Part shown: positions 37,107 to 48,787 of the stretch, piece after piece
Position numbering within the stretch: the stretch's first letter is position 1
How the letters are laid out: each line of letters opens with the position of its first letter
From: Armillaria gallica
Taxonomy: Eukaryota; Basidiomycota; Agaricomycetes; Agaricales; Physalacriaceae
Reading direction: 5' to 3'
DNA length: 64,000 nucleotides
Assembly (NCBI GenBank): GCA_037576215.1
Contig: JBANDB010000010.1
Span: 1,674,001 to 1,738,000 of the forward strand
Notes under the pieces: generated by a model
Database searches by the model: none
What the model saw: the letters and a program-made list of their open reading frames with translations, nothing else
What the model was told of the DNA's origin: nothing
Position numbers and translations under genes: made by a program

Positions 37107-38947
37107 TCACCGTTGCTCGAGTCTAGATTCCGACATCATAGGCATGGAGGTACCCTGTTCCTCATCAGCCACAACAGGGATGCTATTTTCTTCGTGTTCA
37201 TTGTAAGCAGGAAGGATGTCCTTGAGGACGTCCTCCTCCTTCGATTTGAAGATGAGACCTCTACAAAGTGCAACAACAGTGAGCACGAATAGAGTAAACC
37301 AGGTCAAGACCATAACGATGGTCAGACACAAGTGGATGCTGTAAAGAAACTCGATGCCGAAGATATCTCCCATGATGCGGGTCGTCGAGATCCAGCCAAC
37401 GTTAGGGAATGTCAGGGCCCAGCCTAATCTGCGTTAACCTGAGTCGCCTAAGGAAAGAGTCGACTCACAGCCTAGAATTTCATTGAGATTCTTATGAAGC
37501 TTGTACCAGTACGGCAGGACGCCAAAGATGAAGAAAAAGACGGCAAGACCGTAAAGCAGAAGACCAGCAAGGACACTGGCGGCATACCAGATTTCGCCAG
37601 CATTCTCAGTGACATAGCCACGCGATGGGAGACTTGATAACCACGTGAAAAGGCGAATTGAAGGGAAAGGGGTGACTCACATGGTACGTGCTTGGTCTGC
37701 CAATCTGATCAAGGCGAGGGCCGTGAATCCAGGTGGACCACAGGCGACAAAGGCTCCATTTGCTTGGTGTCCTTCCAGAAACCCCGTCTGTGACAGACAC
37801 CGATGAATAACAATAATATTGAGGAAATGAAGTGGGCATACAGCCATGACGCTGAATGGAGTCTCGATTAGGATTGCGGAGGAGCACACTGCAGGGAGAC
37901 AACACACCGAATAACGTAGATACAGAGGTAGAAGAAGGTCATGAAAGACCCCAGACCTACGGAACTGGTTCGTAACGATACAGGATAGGCATGAAGCGGA
38001 CAAACCTTGGAAGAAATAACCAACGAGAAGGACACCTAACGCTCTTGGGTCGATTGGATCCATTACTCTCAAAACATTGAACGAGACAACGCCGACGAGC
38101 ATCTAATCTAATGTCAGAGAACGGACACCTTTACGGCATAAAACAGACCATAGGAAAGATCTACATTCCAGTTTAGATCAAGCCGAAGCAATATCTCAGA
38201 AGGACTCACTAGGAAAGCATATGCAGGAGTGAAATGCATCAGATCGTGAGGCTTGTTGAACCATATCATGATCATAGGGAAACAAGTCAGAAGAGCAGCG
38301 ATAACATAAACCCTACGGCGAAGTAAGTAGGAAGTATAGCGACAAACAAGGAGGGCCGCTCACCAAAATAGCGCGTATATGAACCCTGCACTCACATGCC
38401 CCGAGGGAAAAGCATAATTGACGGTTCCGATGATGATAGTGGCAAAGGAGAGTACCTGACGCGAATATCAGAATTTTCCAACGAGACTGGCAAGAAACTC
38501 GACGAACAATCAATGGGACAAAAATGCCTTTGACAGGGTCCTGAACAAGTCGCCAGGCTTGGCGAGGGTACACTGATTTGAACGTCAGTGAGTAACCAAA
38601 GGTAATATATATATAACACGGCGCACGGATAGTCTGTAGTAAAAGAGTGCCGGTATTGAAAACGAAAAGAGCCATGTTTATGAAGTAGAACCCTGTCTCG
38701 ATTGTCGTCAAAGCATTGAAACGGTCTTCCAGACCGGCAAGGGTAACATATACCGCGCCTGTGCCCATCCCGATGGGAAACTAACGATATCAATCAGGAC
38801 CTGCAACACGAAAACGCGTAAAAGAAAGGTGTTCACCGCTTGCCAGGACCAGCCATGAATATAGCGGGCGAACACGCTTACAGTAGGTCGAGGTGCATTT
38901 TCTGCATCGCTCCCGCCCAGAGTCTCAGACGGAGAAGAACTTTGCAT
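37107..38947 (-). CDS. TDT/SLAC1-type transporter (Mae1/Ssu1-like)
   Basis: Tellurite-resistance/dicarboxylate transporter family (Mae1 malate permease, Ssu1 sulfite exporter, plant SLAC1), plasma membrane, about ten helices. After a soluble start (MQSSSPSETLGG) come WQAVN-type sequence and PIGMGTGAVYVTLAGL (the conserved MGTG region). Further segments are YPRQAWRLVQDPVKGIFVPL, FIYALFW, MLVGVVSFNVLRVMDPIDPR, the signature FVACGPPGFTALALIRLADQA, YGLAVFFFIFGVLPYWY and ALTFPNVGWISTTRIMG. The acidic tail ends LEQR with TGA. Coding is split by about ten introns, not all placed exactly. WxxTFPNVGW and a PxxFTALALI motif favour Mae1/Ssu1-like fungal members. Substrate cannot be decided between C4-dicarboxylate and sulfite. 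Confidence 0.82.
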
Positions 38948-40840
38948 CACGAAAAAAATAAGAGTGAGGGGGAGGAAGAGTCAGAGTCTATGACACCGGG
39001 GGAAGAATGGAGAATGAAGGACTGAAGACAGTTTTTAACCGAAAAGAAGAAAGCAGGACAAGCGATGTGAAAAGAAGCGCAGGCAGCTGTGGTATTCTGA
39101 GGCTCGGGCCGCTCGGCTTTTTAATGATTACAGCTCTTGTCTACACGGATGTTGTTCGTTCGCATGGTCACCGCCGGACTGGGGCAACACACTCTTTTTG
39201 CAGAGCTTCGAAGCCTGGCATCAATACTGGCATGAGTTGACCGCGCGGGAACGTTTGCTCGAGCACAAAATAGTTGCTATCCAGGAGTAACCTCGAGAGC
39301 GTAGATTTGTGTGCCAAAGCACACGACACTGCTACTCGTACATTCCCGCCATACACATCCGTATCCCACGTTTAGCGCCCCAGCTACGGAGAATCCTAAG
39401 TAAAATTTGGCACCGCTTTTAGTCTTGAAGGTGCCCGTTTAGCGTGAATATCCCAGATAGTCAACGACGAATCATGAAGTCGAAGAAGCGAGATAAGAAC
39501 TACCCGACGCGGCCCGGGCATAAATCAAGGCTAAACGTAAACAGCCGGCGGGCGAACGATTGATTCCGTCATAGCTATTTATAAAAGGCGATTGAGTATT
39601 AATTAGTTAAGTATAACCATTGTGAAATATTGAAGGACAGCTTGAAGCCGAGTACGCCTTTATTTGTACAGCGAAGATTGGCCTGAGAAGTGTCAAGTGA
39701 GATATACATCGATGCTCTGCCCCCATCAGAAAGATGAGTTGAAAGTGCGCGTGGGGTAGCTGACAAGAACTCTACATGAGAATTTTGATGTTCATAACAC
39801 AATCTGTCTGGTGTTCCATCGGACGTTTTCTAGATACACTGCTGGGGATGGCCTAGACAATGAACTTGAAACGAACATCATTCATTCATTCATTCAGACC
39901 GAGTGAAGACAGTGCTGCCATGAGGAGAAAGGCCGCACGTCAAATTTGACACCGCAGTCCGTTCCAACGATAGTCGTGAAAGCACAGACTCTCATGAACA
40001 TTGTTAAATCTCGTAAGGAGGGTGAACTTTAAATTCCTGACGCAAAATGCATACAGATTAAGGCAGTTGCAGGTGGGCACAGCTTTCACCTGCCAACCGG
40101 GCGTCCTCTGAGGTCAGATTGGTATGTAAGTGGTACACGGAAAAACGCCTCACGGCGTACGGTTATTTCGTCGCCATCACGACACCATGAGACGGCGACT
40201 TCGTCAGTTCAGGGATGATTCTTGGACACAATAGACAGCTTATCCGACGAAGAACGTGCGTTCCGTGTGGAATACCCGGATAACCTTGCCAAAATGATAT
40301 CAGTTCCGATTTCCCCGCCTATTATATATACAGATGAAGGACATCACGAATACGGTCAGGCAGATGGGCTGTTAAGTACGGCTGGGGTTTGAAATGGCGC
40401 TGGATTCAAGAAAGGGATGTCGATGGAACCATGAAGAGCTGTCTGGAAGAATACTTACAACGACGCGCATGTTGCCCATCCTTCGCACCTCTATGACTCT
40501 TATTGGCAAACTGGCAGCTCTACCAACAAATGGTATCATCCAGGACTATGGCTCACAGGAGACGGTTCGAACATTGTCTAATAACTATGCCCCAAGTGAG
40601 CAACTTATGCCGTATAGACATGGGAGATAAGACTCGCCTGAAATGGACACCTCTATCTCGTAGAATCATGTCCCGATCTCTTCAGCCAGATAAAACCCCT
40701 AAGAACTGTGCACGTAATAATGATAAACGGGTCGACGTCTGTGCTGGGCTTGACCAGTTTCCTAATACCACATGGATGGGGGACATCGAAGCGCCGAGTC
40801 GGTTTGAAAGAGGTGCTGAGCGGCCAGACCACGATGTCTT
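38948..40840. other. Gene-poor interval
   Basis: Nearly 1.9 kb with no recognisable gene. Overlapping open frames at 40394-40922 (+) lack motifs, and the right end runs into a repeat shared with 60.2 kb. A short CATT tandem repeat is present at 39879. Confidence 0.4.
39879..39894. repeat. (CATT)4 microsatellite
   Basis: Four exact tandem copies of CATT. Too short to suggest any role. Confidence 0.9.
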
Positions 40841-40844
40841 TGCT

Positions 40845-41010
40845 AGCACCATCCTACATCTGTACAGACGTTTGTCAGCATCAAGAATTCACGCGAAAGA
40901 TGAAGAGAATCGGTATAACTAGGATCATGATAGAGGAACATTGTGGGCGATAGCCCGATTCTCCGTTTTGGTCGATATGTATCATCTTAGGAGCAGGATA
41001 GAATGATTAC
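40845..41010. repeat. Dispersed repeat, copy shared with 60.2-60.35 kb
   Basis: Aligns by eye with about 60185-60345. Shared runs include CGGTATAACTAGGATCATGA (60 kb: CAGTATAACTAGGATTATGA), GGGCGATAGCCC and TTTTGGTCGATATGTATCAT. Same orientation in both copies. No intact coding sequence; part of a larger repeat family in the right half of the window. Confidence 0.75.
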
Positions 41011-41539
41011 ATACCAGGTACATCTTGCCGTAACTATGGCTCACGATATTCTGGAGCATGATTGCACGTTGTGGACCTTGAGCAGAACATAAGGGAAAGG
41101 TAGATGTTATAACCAAAGCGCACCTAATGATTAGGACCTTGCACCGATACACACACCACACCACCACCAATGCTACATGCCAAGATTCACACCCTGGTCC
41201 TAAATCTCGCAGTCTTTGCAAAGTCAAATTTTATTTTGATCACTGAGCTTAAGTCATCTTACAGATATCAGCGAGACGCAGAGGTCGTCGTGGAACGAGG
41301 GATTCGGGGAAAGAGTTTTCAACTCCGACCCGACTTCCCTCCTCTTCGACTTTTCTCGCGACCTCAAATTGACGTCATACTTATGCGCTGGCCGCTGCTG
41401 CTACAACAGCAAACATCCGACGCTGAGCTCGCTGGTGTTTCTTGAATCTATAATTTCTCTCCGGACTCGTTATGTCCACAGGCCGGGGGAGAAATCGAAG
41501 AGCGGGTTGCCCTTGGAAACGACCTTCATGTGTAGACTG

Positions 41540-42050
41540 GTGTCTGTCTGAACACCCTAGTCGTTGCAACCAAGGAAGTGACGGAGTCAGTTTCAGGGCG
41601 AAGAAGGGATATGAGGAGCGGCACACCACTGTTCCCGATCCTCCATGGTTTCGCATTCTTAGCATTAGTCTAATAGACACTTAGTCTACAAATCTTTGAG
41701 GTGATCCCAAATTGCCCTTTTAACTTCCAGGGCCTCGCGTCGCCTGACTTTACCTCCTTCGATGCACCGGCAACTGTATGCCCTGCAATGCCCCAATTCG
41801 TCCTGGAGAGTCACCGTAAGAGCAACTACTAGGAATGACAGAGGTGGACGGCGCAGTGCAGCAGCATACTGAATAACCGCAGTTTTTTCTTACTGCCGTG
41901 GGTAGGTAGCCATATTGCAGCGGACCATGTACCACAAATCACAGTAATGTGGCAAACCTGGTGATGAAAGGTGAACGTCTGGACCTCGATGCACATCTTG
42001 AGGTGGTTTCGCAATGGATGTCCGGCAGAAATGGCCTTTCAGTATGGTAC
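41540..42050. repeat. Dispersed repeat, copy shared with 54.1-54.45 kb
   Basis: Discontinuous similarity to 54080-54450. Shared strings are GGGCGAAGAAGGGATA...GGAGCG, AGCAGCATACT and CATCTTGAGGT followed by an ATGTC(C/T)G motif. On the minus strand both encode a VVCRS-x-YPFFAL peptide piece. Probably remnants of one duplicated element or gene; nothing intact. Confidence 0.55.
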
Positions 42051-42133
42051 GGTGGTGGTGGTATTGGGCAGACAAGGTTTGTCACGGCGTAACGATGCAT
42101 ATTCCCTTATATGGAAGCTTACGTGGCTCTGCA

Positions 42134-42140
42134 TATATAA
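42134..42140 (+). promoter_or_regulatory. TATA-like element upstream of copy B
   Basis: TATATAA in GCATATATAAAGGGCTC, about 250 bases before the copy B start codon. The distance is long for a simple 5' leader unless an upstream intron exists. Confidence 0.25.
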
Positions 42141-42391
42141 AGGGCTCACTTTCCTGGATAACTCCTTACTCCCCGGCCCACTTTCTGCCCCCGACTGATA
42201 TTTTCATAGATACAAATTTGGGCGCATTATTATCGTGGAACCAGCCTTCAGCTTCAGTACTTCAGTGCTCTTGTCTGAGTTCCGATAGTCAAAACGTATT
42301 GGTCCCCACTCGTTTGTTGATCTGAAAATAAGACACCGTCCGGTGGAATCCTTTTGCACGACCACCGGGCTATTCTCTTTTATTCGCGACT

Positions 42392-44197
42392 ATGTTAGAC
42401 CGCGACGAGGCCCAAAGGCTTCCTATTATGATACCTCAAGAGGCTATCGACGAGACCCCAGAGGCTTTTGCGTGGTATGAAGGACCTCAGGGCGGAGGTT
42501 TTACCGTCCCATGTCAGTTCAAAAAATACCCTAATAGACCCGTGAATAAAACACCCATGGGATATTTGCACTACATTGTCGACAAATGCAACGAGCGTAC
42601 CAAGAATGTGCAAGATTTCTTAAATATTCTCCTCTTTATTCGACTGAACTTGAAGTTCACAGATTCATGGCGCCTTTTTTGACGCCATCGATACTTATTT
42701 TGAGGGTCTGAAGGCTTATGCAAGGGACCACTATGCAGAGTTCGTGATACCTTTTGGAACAAAGCATCGAGGGAAGCGACTCCAACAGTGCCGGGATAAG
42801 CCTTGGATAGAATGGACGACAACAAAACCGTTCTTAATCAAGAAGGTATGTGTTCGTGTCTCTAGCGTGGTGCTCTCCGACAAATTCGTCTCCAGTATAC
42901 CATCTACTTTACAGCAGTCCAGTATTTCCTTGCCAACCCACGGCATTACACCGCGAACAGGGACATCGGGAAATTGCTCAGCGCGACTGAATATGAAGAC
43001 GATTTGAATCTTGTCCAAGAGGACGATGAATGCGAAATAAACTCCTTTATAGATGACGGCGATATTGAGGAGGCGCACGAAGGAGAAGAAAACAGCGAAA
43101 GCGCTGAAGCGAGACAGGAGAGCACTCAACCAAGGGACGTCGAAGGCGCGCAATCTGGCCCAGAGTCCCATGCACAGACCACACCTTTCACAGGCACTGC
43201 AAGCTTGGGCTCTGCCTACAGACTCGGGAAATGTCGCAACAGTTCAAGTCCAAGTATGCCATTTTCAAGTATAGATTCCTCTAATCACCGTGAGCACAAA
43301 TATTCCTACATGTCCTGTTGCTGATACCCACTTCTAGAGGACAAACCTGAGGCTGGCCGATCCTGACGTCGCAAAAGGGGCTCCCCCAAGGCTGCCCGCC
43401 GAACCCGGAAAGGAAAGAAAGGAAAACAAAAAGCACGTACTTCAGGGATGGAAGATTTCATATCAGGGAAGGAAGAAAGCGAGGAAAATGAAGATTACGT
43501 TGATAGTGCCACTGAGGTGTGTAACATATCTATCAAGTTGACAGTTTCTCTTACGCTTCCTCGTCTCAGAATGACAATATGAGTGATATAGCAGATGGTG
43601 CGAGGTGGAAATCGTTTACAGGTTCCAGCAATACTCACTGTGGTATAACAGGTGCTCAACCCCACGAACTGCGTTCTGGTCGGAAGTATGGACCCAATAA
43701 AAGCACTCCAAGAAAAGAGTTCGCTTCAAAAGAGTCATCGTCTCGTGGCCGAGACTCAGCAAGAGCTGATATATCAAGCGCCGTTGATTCCCGGTCGGAC
43801 GAACCCAGCAGGCTCAGTAAGTGGTCTTTCGCTGGACACCCTCGCTGGACTCTCATACTACCCTCGAAGGCACGAGATCCGCTTCAAAGAGAAAGTCTAG
43901 CCTGGATTATCAGCGTATGTTACGGCTTCCTGAGTTAACTAGCCCTGTGCTAATATTATATTAAACAGCGTCGCCGTCGAAACGAAGGCCCACAGCCTAT
44001 CGGGTGGTATCGAGCTCGGAGGAAGGTATGTAGTATGTACCAGCTTTCAAGTTATGTTTATAACGGTCGCCCAAGATGACAACTGACATGTTCTCCTTCT
44101 CCTTCACCCGAAAGGCCTGCTGATGGACGTGAGTGATTCGGTTTTGCACGTACTAGGATTGAAACTAATTAGTCCAGCAGTTGCGGAGATGGTCTGA
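42392..44197 (+). CDS. WY/GGG-family uncharacterised protein, copy B
   Basis: Same architecture as copies A and D. Exon 1 starts MLDRDEAQRLPIMIPQEAID and holds AFAWYEGPQGGGFTVP and NKTPMGYLHYIV. An intron (GTGCAAG...TTCACAG) joins to IHGAFFDAIDTYFEGL and HYAEFVIPFGTKHRGKRLQQ. After a GTATGT intron come YTIYFTAVQYFLANPRHYTA and NRDIGKLLSATEYEDDL. The acidic tail has NSFIDDGDIEEAHE, TASLGSAYRLGK, basic RKGKKGKQKAR, MEDFISGKEESEEN and PHELRSGRKYG. Relative to D, the C-terminal third is more diverged and I do not see the CGGYVGG end; the stop at 44195 is a best guess. Function unknown; likely nuclear from basic/acidic composition. Confidence 0.65.
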
Positions 44198-44405
44198 ACG
44201 CATGGCGTAATCATTTCTAGCGGGTGTACTCGTCTAATGTGTATCTTGTTGTGCTGTACTTGTAACGCTGAGATCTATATTGTTGTAATACTGCAATACT
44301 TGCACTTTCTCTTGATCCCATGGTGTGATGCCTGTACTTTCGGTGCTTTCGGACCGACCTCCCGTGGAAAATACATGTTTCGTATCTTCCGCCATCTACT
44401 ACATA

Positions 44406-44970
44406 ATGTCCTCTGATCATGATCCATCCTCGCCCCCCACAAAGCGTCAGAAAACTTCATCGGATGAACCTTCTACGTCCTTATTTGAAAGAGACGCGTC
44501 TTTCTGATTCGAGGATGGGAGTATCATCCTCATCAGCAATCAGCGAATTTGATTTCGCGTCCATCTAGGCGTACTGTCGCTGAATGCAGTATTTTTTCGC
44601 GATGTGTCTGGGCTAGTAAGTAACTGTACCAAATACCAAAGGAGACACGATGATCGATTTGTAGGACTCTACCCAAGAATTGACGCACTTCCTCCACGCT
44701 TCGTATACTCGCTCGTCAGTGGCTCCAATCCTTATTTTTCACTTAAATTGGTGTTGAAGGTCATATTTGTTGGCAGGTACTTCTGCGCAGGGACCCCAAC
44801 TCTTACGATACCTTCGAATCCTTGATACGCATGTCTACCAAATACCTCGCGCAGCGGCTCTGTTCCGACGTGATAAAACACCTCGATATGATATACCCCT
44901 CGGAACTAGCAGACCTGGGGAAGCACAAGGACCTCATACTTCCATGCAGCGATTTACACAGCCTACGTGC
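44406..44970 (+). pseudogene. BTB/POZ remnant with two in-frame stops, truncated
   Basis: Begins MSSDHDPSSPPTKRQKTSSD, with the same PxKRQKTS basic motif as the 60.7 kb gene. It runs into FEDGSIILISNQR and FRVHLGVLSLNAVFFRDVSG, but a TGA precedes FEDGS and another precedes FRVHL. The second half is recognisable as STKYLAQRLCSDVIKHLDMI, YPSELADLGKHKDLI and DLHSLRA. At about 44970 similarity stops abruptly at a junction with sequence (CCGACTGATATTTTCATAG) that also occurs at 42188 upstream of copy B. Confidence 0.8.
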
Positions 44971-45083
44971 CTGGACTAGTTCTTTCTTCCCCCGCCCACT
45001 TTCCGCCCTCGACTGATATTTTCATAGATACAAATTTGGACATCGTTCCCTCGAGTCGGTGGTACTTCTGCGGGAACTGTTAC

Positions 45084-45850
45084 ATGCGTCGGCCTATTGA
45101 TATAGACCTAAACAATATACATGGCAACCTTATTGGCTTTTCCTGGTACATAGGTTGTGAGGGCTGCGGTTTCATTATCCCCGAGGTATTTAAGAAATCC
45201 AATTCTTGTTGCATCAACGACACCCCTATGGGATATCTGCACTTTCTGGTCAAGAAATCTCGCCAGCCAAATGCAATCTCTGGGTGTGTCGAGATTTTTT
45301 TCATCTCGGATTATCTCTGATATTCCCCTAGTTGACCCACTACACGAATCTCTTCTCGGTTATCAACATGTACATCGAAGGATTGAAAGAGTACGCGAAA
45401 CGTGAATATTCAAGTTTTGTGGTGCCCTTCGGTCGTAAGCACAGAGGGAAGAGACTGGACCAGCGTAGCAATGAGGAATGGATGCTTTGGACCATGAAGC
45501 AACCTATCCTCACTGACAAGGTATGGACGTGTCAATCTCATCGCCAGGTCCTGATCCTGAGACTTCTTTAGTGGACCGTCTATTTCGCGGTTGTGGAATA
45601 TTTTCTCAAAATCCCTGAACTTGAATGTGATCATACCAGCGAACGAGTCGAACATGTGAACGATCTCGGTCCCAGGTTTGAAGACGAGGAGGAGGAAAAG
45701 GAATTCAACGATACCTATGATACCATCGACGGCTTCGTCCAGTCTGATTCAGAGCCACCACTGGTAGAAGGCAATTACAATCTGGCGAAGGACCATATAT
45801 TCAACCGCGAGCAGCTTTTCGTTTCACAATCACGGTGTCTCTGTACGTAG
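45084..45850 (+). CDS. WY/GGG-family protein, short copy C
   Basis: A divergent, shorter paralogue. The start MRRPIDIDLNNI leads to FSWYIGCEGCGFIIP (third Gly of the GGG motif replaced by Cys-Gly), NDTPMGYLHFLV, then after an intron YIEGLKEYAKREYSSFVVPF, GRKHRGKRLDQ and WMLWTMKQPILTDK. The third exon is WTVYFAVVEYFLKIPELE. An acidic stretch (EDEEEEKEFND, DGFVQSDSEPP) ends at a stop. The long tail with SUMO-interaction-like motifs is absent. The protein sits directly behind a BTB remnant. It could be expressed or a truncated relic; no frame break in the core. Confidence 0.55.
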
Positions 45851-46526
45851 ATTATGAACTACAGTTTCGACATATAGATCCAAAAAAACATGTGCAGTTA
45901 CTGTCACGTAGCAGTAAGTTTGGGTCGCTTTCATGGGATGGAACTTAAGAGCGGAAGGGAACAGTTTTTCAAGCACCTGAAGTGAACCTGAAGTCAAGGG
46001 GTTCCCGGGATTTCATTCCGTGATACAGGGTACCCCCGTGGGAAATATCATGTGATCGCCCAATATGGTGCGTGACGCACCTTTTATAGTATTTCTGTCA
46101 CACGGTCGGTCGGATTTTTCAAAAATGTTTTTCAAGAAGTGCTCAAAATGCGGTAAAACACCTGGTACAATAGTCAAAAATCGGGCGAGATTTTGGTGAC
46201 AAAACAGTCCATATCTCTGGAACGGGTGAGAGTTATGCACTAAATTTTGTACTCCTAGACTTGTCTTACATGTATCTTTCATTTTAGGACGGGATATCCT
46301 TCCACAAAATTTTCGAAACCCCTTGCCTGAAGTTCAACATACCTGACCGGCAAGACGACGGCATCTGGTCGGGGTTTCAAACCGAGCGATCGTCGTTTTT
46401 CCGTCCTTCATCCCCTCAATAATTCGAACTACACGACCTCATTAGACTGGTTCGAGTCTATATCTGAACAGTTAGAACAGGGATTTCAAGATTTCCGATA
46501 TCAATATCTGATGCAACGACCGTACA
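45851..46526. other. Intergenic region
   Basis: No supported gene between copy C and the HNH gene. Confidence 0.4.
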
Positions 46527-47861
46527 ATGTCTCATGCACACTCTGCCTCTGTTTCCTCCAACGAATCCGATTCGAGTAGCTTGTCGACTCTTTCCGACAG
46601 CTTTGGCAATTCTGTTCAAGAAAAAATAGAGAGCAACACACCCACACTCACATTCATCATTCGAGCTCAGCTAGATATTTCACTTCTCCGTAATCATGCA
46701 GATCGCAATCTCGAACGACCCTCCACCGTCGATAAAGATATCCTTCCAGAGGCCGTCTTGGAGGCCATGCTCGATCATGCCACTGGAGCCGAAGAAGACG
46801 ACAGCCAAACGCCGCGTCGTTATGTCGCCTGTGCAATTACTACCGCTGGCCAGGACAGTGGCATTGAGCAGCTGATAGAATTGGCTAATACTTGGGTCCG
46901 GTACCTCTTCTGGCCTTGTAGGTAGCTACTCATTTTTCTAGTTTGCAATATTGATTATCTACTACAGTCAAAGCGAATAAAAATGATGTTCGAGACCATC
47001 ATTCTACTTTGGAAATTGCTACACCGACTCTCAATGAGACCCAATCCTTCGATTTCGAGGGTAGTCGACCACGTCATGGATCGTTCCAAGATACAGTGTG
47101 TATCAAATATCTACATCGAATGTATTGTGCTCATATACCTCTCAGGTAAAAACACGTGATGGTCATCGCTGTATTGTGACAAGAGTTATTGATAGGAACT
47201 CCGCTCCTGTGAATTCGGATGAACCCGCAACCACCATTGAAGCAGCTCATATCTTCAAGAGGGCAGTGGCCGCCGGAAAGCGTACCGAGGTGTGCCTTGC
47301 TGTCCGGTCAGTAGATTTTCAACTGAGTATAGATATGATATAGAAATCTTTGGCAGAGTACGCCACTTGGGATATAATACGCCACCTTATTGCTTTGTCC
47401 GACGAACAAGTTGCTGAACTTGATGCTAACATCGACTATATCTACAACGGAATAACACTGAATCAAGAACTTCATTCGGAATTTGACGCATTCGGGTGTT
47501 CGTTGCGTCCTGATGTAAGCTGCCGTCTTATCGTTCCTGTGTGCATACTGATAGGATATATTAGCCTGATCATCCTAACCAGTACCACTTCGAATATTTT
47601 AAACTTGTTCCATCGACCGTGTATGGACGTGATGTTGATGTCATCTCCTTTGAAGGATGTTCGGCTAATCTTCGGCCAAGCCGCCAGCTCATTCAATTCC
47701 ATTACTCTCTTGCCAAGGTTTTACATGCCAGTGGTGCAGGAGAGGTTATTGAATCTATGATGAAGCGATTCTTCGAAGGGGGTAGCAAATCGGTCACTAT
47801 GAATGCTAACGATCTAGACGTATACTTAAGTACAGCGAGGATGTCTCTTATGACTGTTTGA
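46527..47861 (+). CDS. HNH nuclease-domain protein
   Basis: Agaricomycete HNH endonuclease-like protein. A Ser-rich start (MSHAHSASVSSNESDSSSLS) and a region with LPEAVLEAMLDHA lead to the nuclease core across introns. The core is VKTRDGHRCIVTRVIDRNSA, EAAHIFKRAVA (first His), and YNGITLNQELHSEFDAFG (Asn and last His), which matches the HNH_2-like pattern of DGxRCxxTG...xAHI...NGxxLxxxLHxxFD. Strong splice sites: GTAGGT near 46920, GTGTGT near 47098, GTGTGC near 47290. The last exon continues PNQYHFEYFKLVPSTVYGRD and ends MSLMTV with TGA. All metal/catalytic positions seem present. Target DNA and biological role are unknown. Confidence 0.82.
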
Positions 47862-47877
47862 TAATATGTAGCATTGA

Positions 47878-48420
47878 CAAGGGCATCCATTCGTTCACGG
47901 AAGGGCGGAGTCACTGTACACGGCGGAAAAGAGGACCGCTGAAATCCAACCCCGATGTCCAGCATATGTGTAGTGTCCTTCTTTCTTACTCTTAGGCTCA
48001 AGATATCATTTTGTGGCCCCATTCCCTAAACGACGACATGTATCCAGAATTCGTCTCGAGCTCAGAAGGTGGGTTGGGTGTATTACCAACCTTGGATATC
48101 GGCGACTTACCGTATTCAAAGTTTCTCCTTCTCGCTATTAAGGTGAGGAAACCGCCGAGAAGTCGAAGAAAAACAACTAGTGGTCGCAAGAGAACTTCTT
48201 CCGAAAACGCAAACGAAGCAGCCATGAGGAGACCTTCGTCGTAGAGAATACCGAGTTGGATGGAAGTGACGAGTATGTACCGTTGGATACTGAAGCGTGC
48301 TTAATCTTCTTACTGGTTAATGGGCAGGACACTCCCAATGGTATGAACAGATCCATCCTCCTCTCAATCGGTTTGCTGACTGTATCCTCGTTTATGTAAG
48401 TCACACCCACCAGAGTACTT
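47878..48420 (+). pseudogene. Truncated 3' fragment of a WY/GGG-family gene
   Basis: Bases 47880-48130 align with the 3' part of copy D (50765-51020): TTCACGGAAGGGCGGAG / TACACGGCGGAAAAGAGG, GATGTCCAGC, TCTCGAGCTCAGAAGGTG and GGCGACTTACCGTA. A second piece near 48255 reads ELDGSDEYVPLDTE, matching the DDGSDEYIDSTTE exon of copies A and D but now lying downstream of the 3' piece, so order is scrambled. No N-terminal domain. Boundaries approximate. Confidence 0.6.
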
Positions 48421-48787
48421 CGTTCGAAGACCGGCGGTCACTTATATGTGATATAGTCTTTTACATGAACGAGAAGTGAACTTTAATCCTACGTACTCAG
48501 CTGTACTCAGGCAACTGATACGACTGGCCTATTATTTGATTCGGGGCTATGTTTATCCGCGTCATTCGTTGATGCCAAGATGATGCCATTGTAGACCATT
48601 GTGGGTGCATATATATTATCTTGGAACCACCCTTCAGTACTATTGAGGCTTCGAGTTCTGATAGTCAGAATATGCTTGAAGTTATTGGTCCGGCAGAAAT
48701 CTCGCTCACCTCAAGTTGCCGATCTGAAAATAAAACGCGAAGTCATTTGCACAGCCACCGGGACTATTCCTCTTTTCTCCGTCCACC

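Noticed and set aside
46441..46475. tRNA-like T-loop (GGTTCGAGTCT)
   Set aside because: No matching acceptor, D or anticodon stems in the flanking 80 bases.
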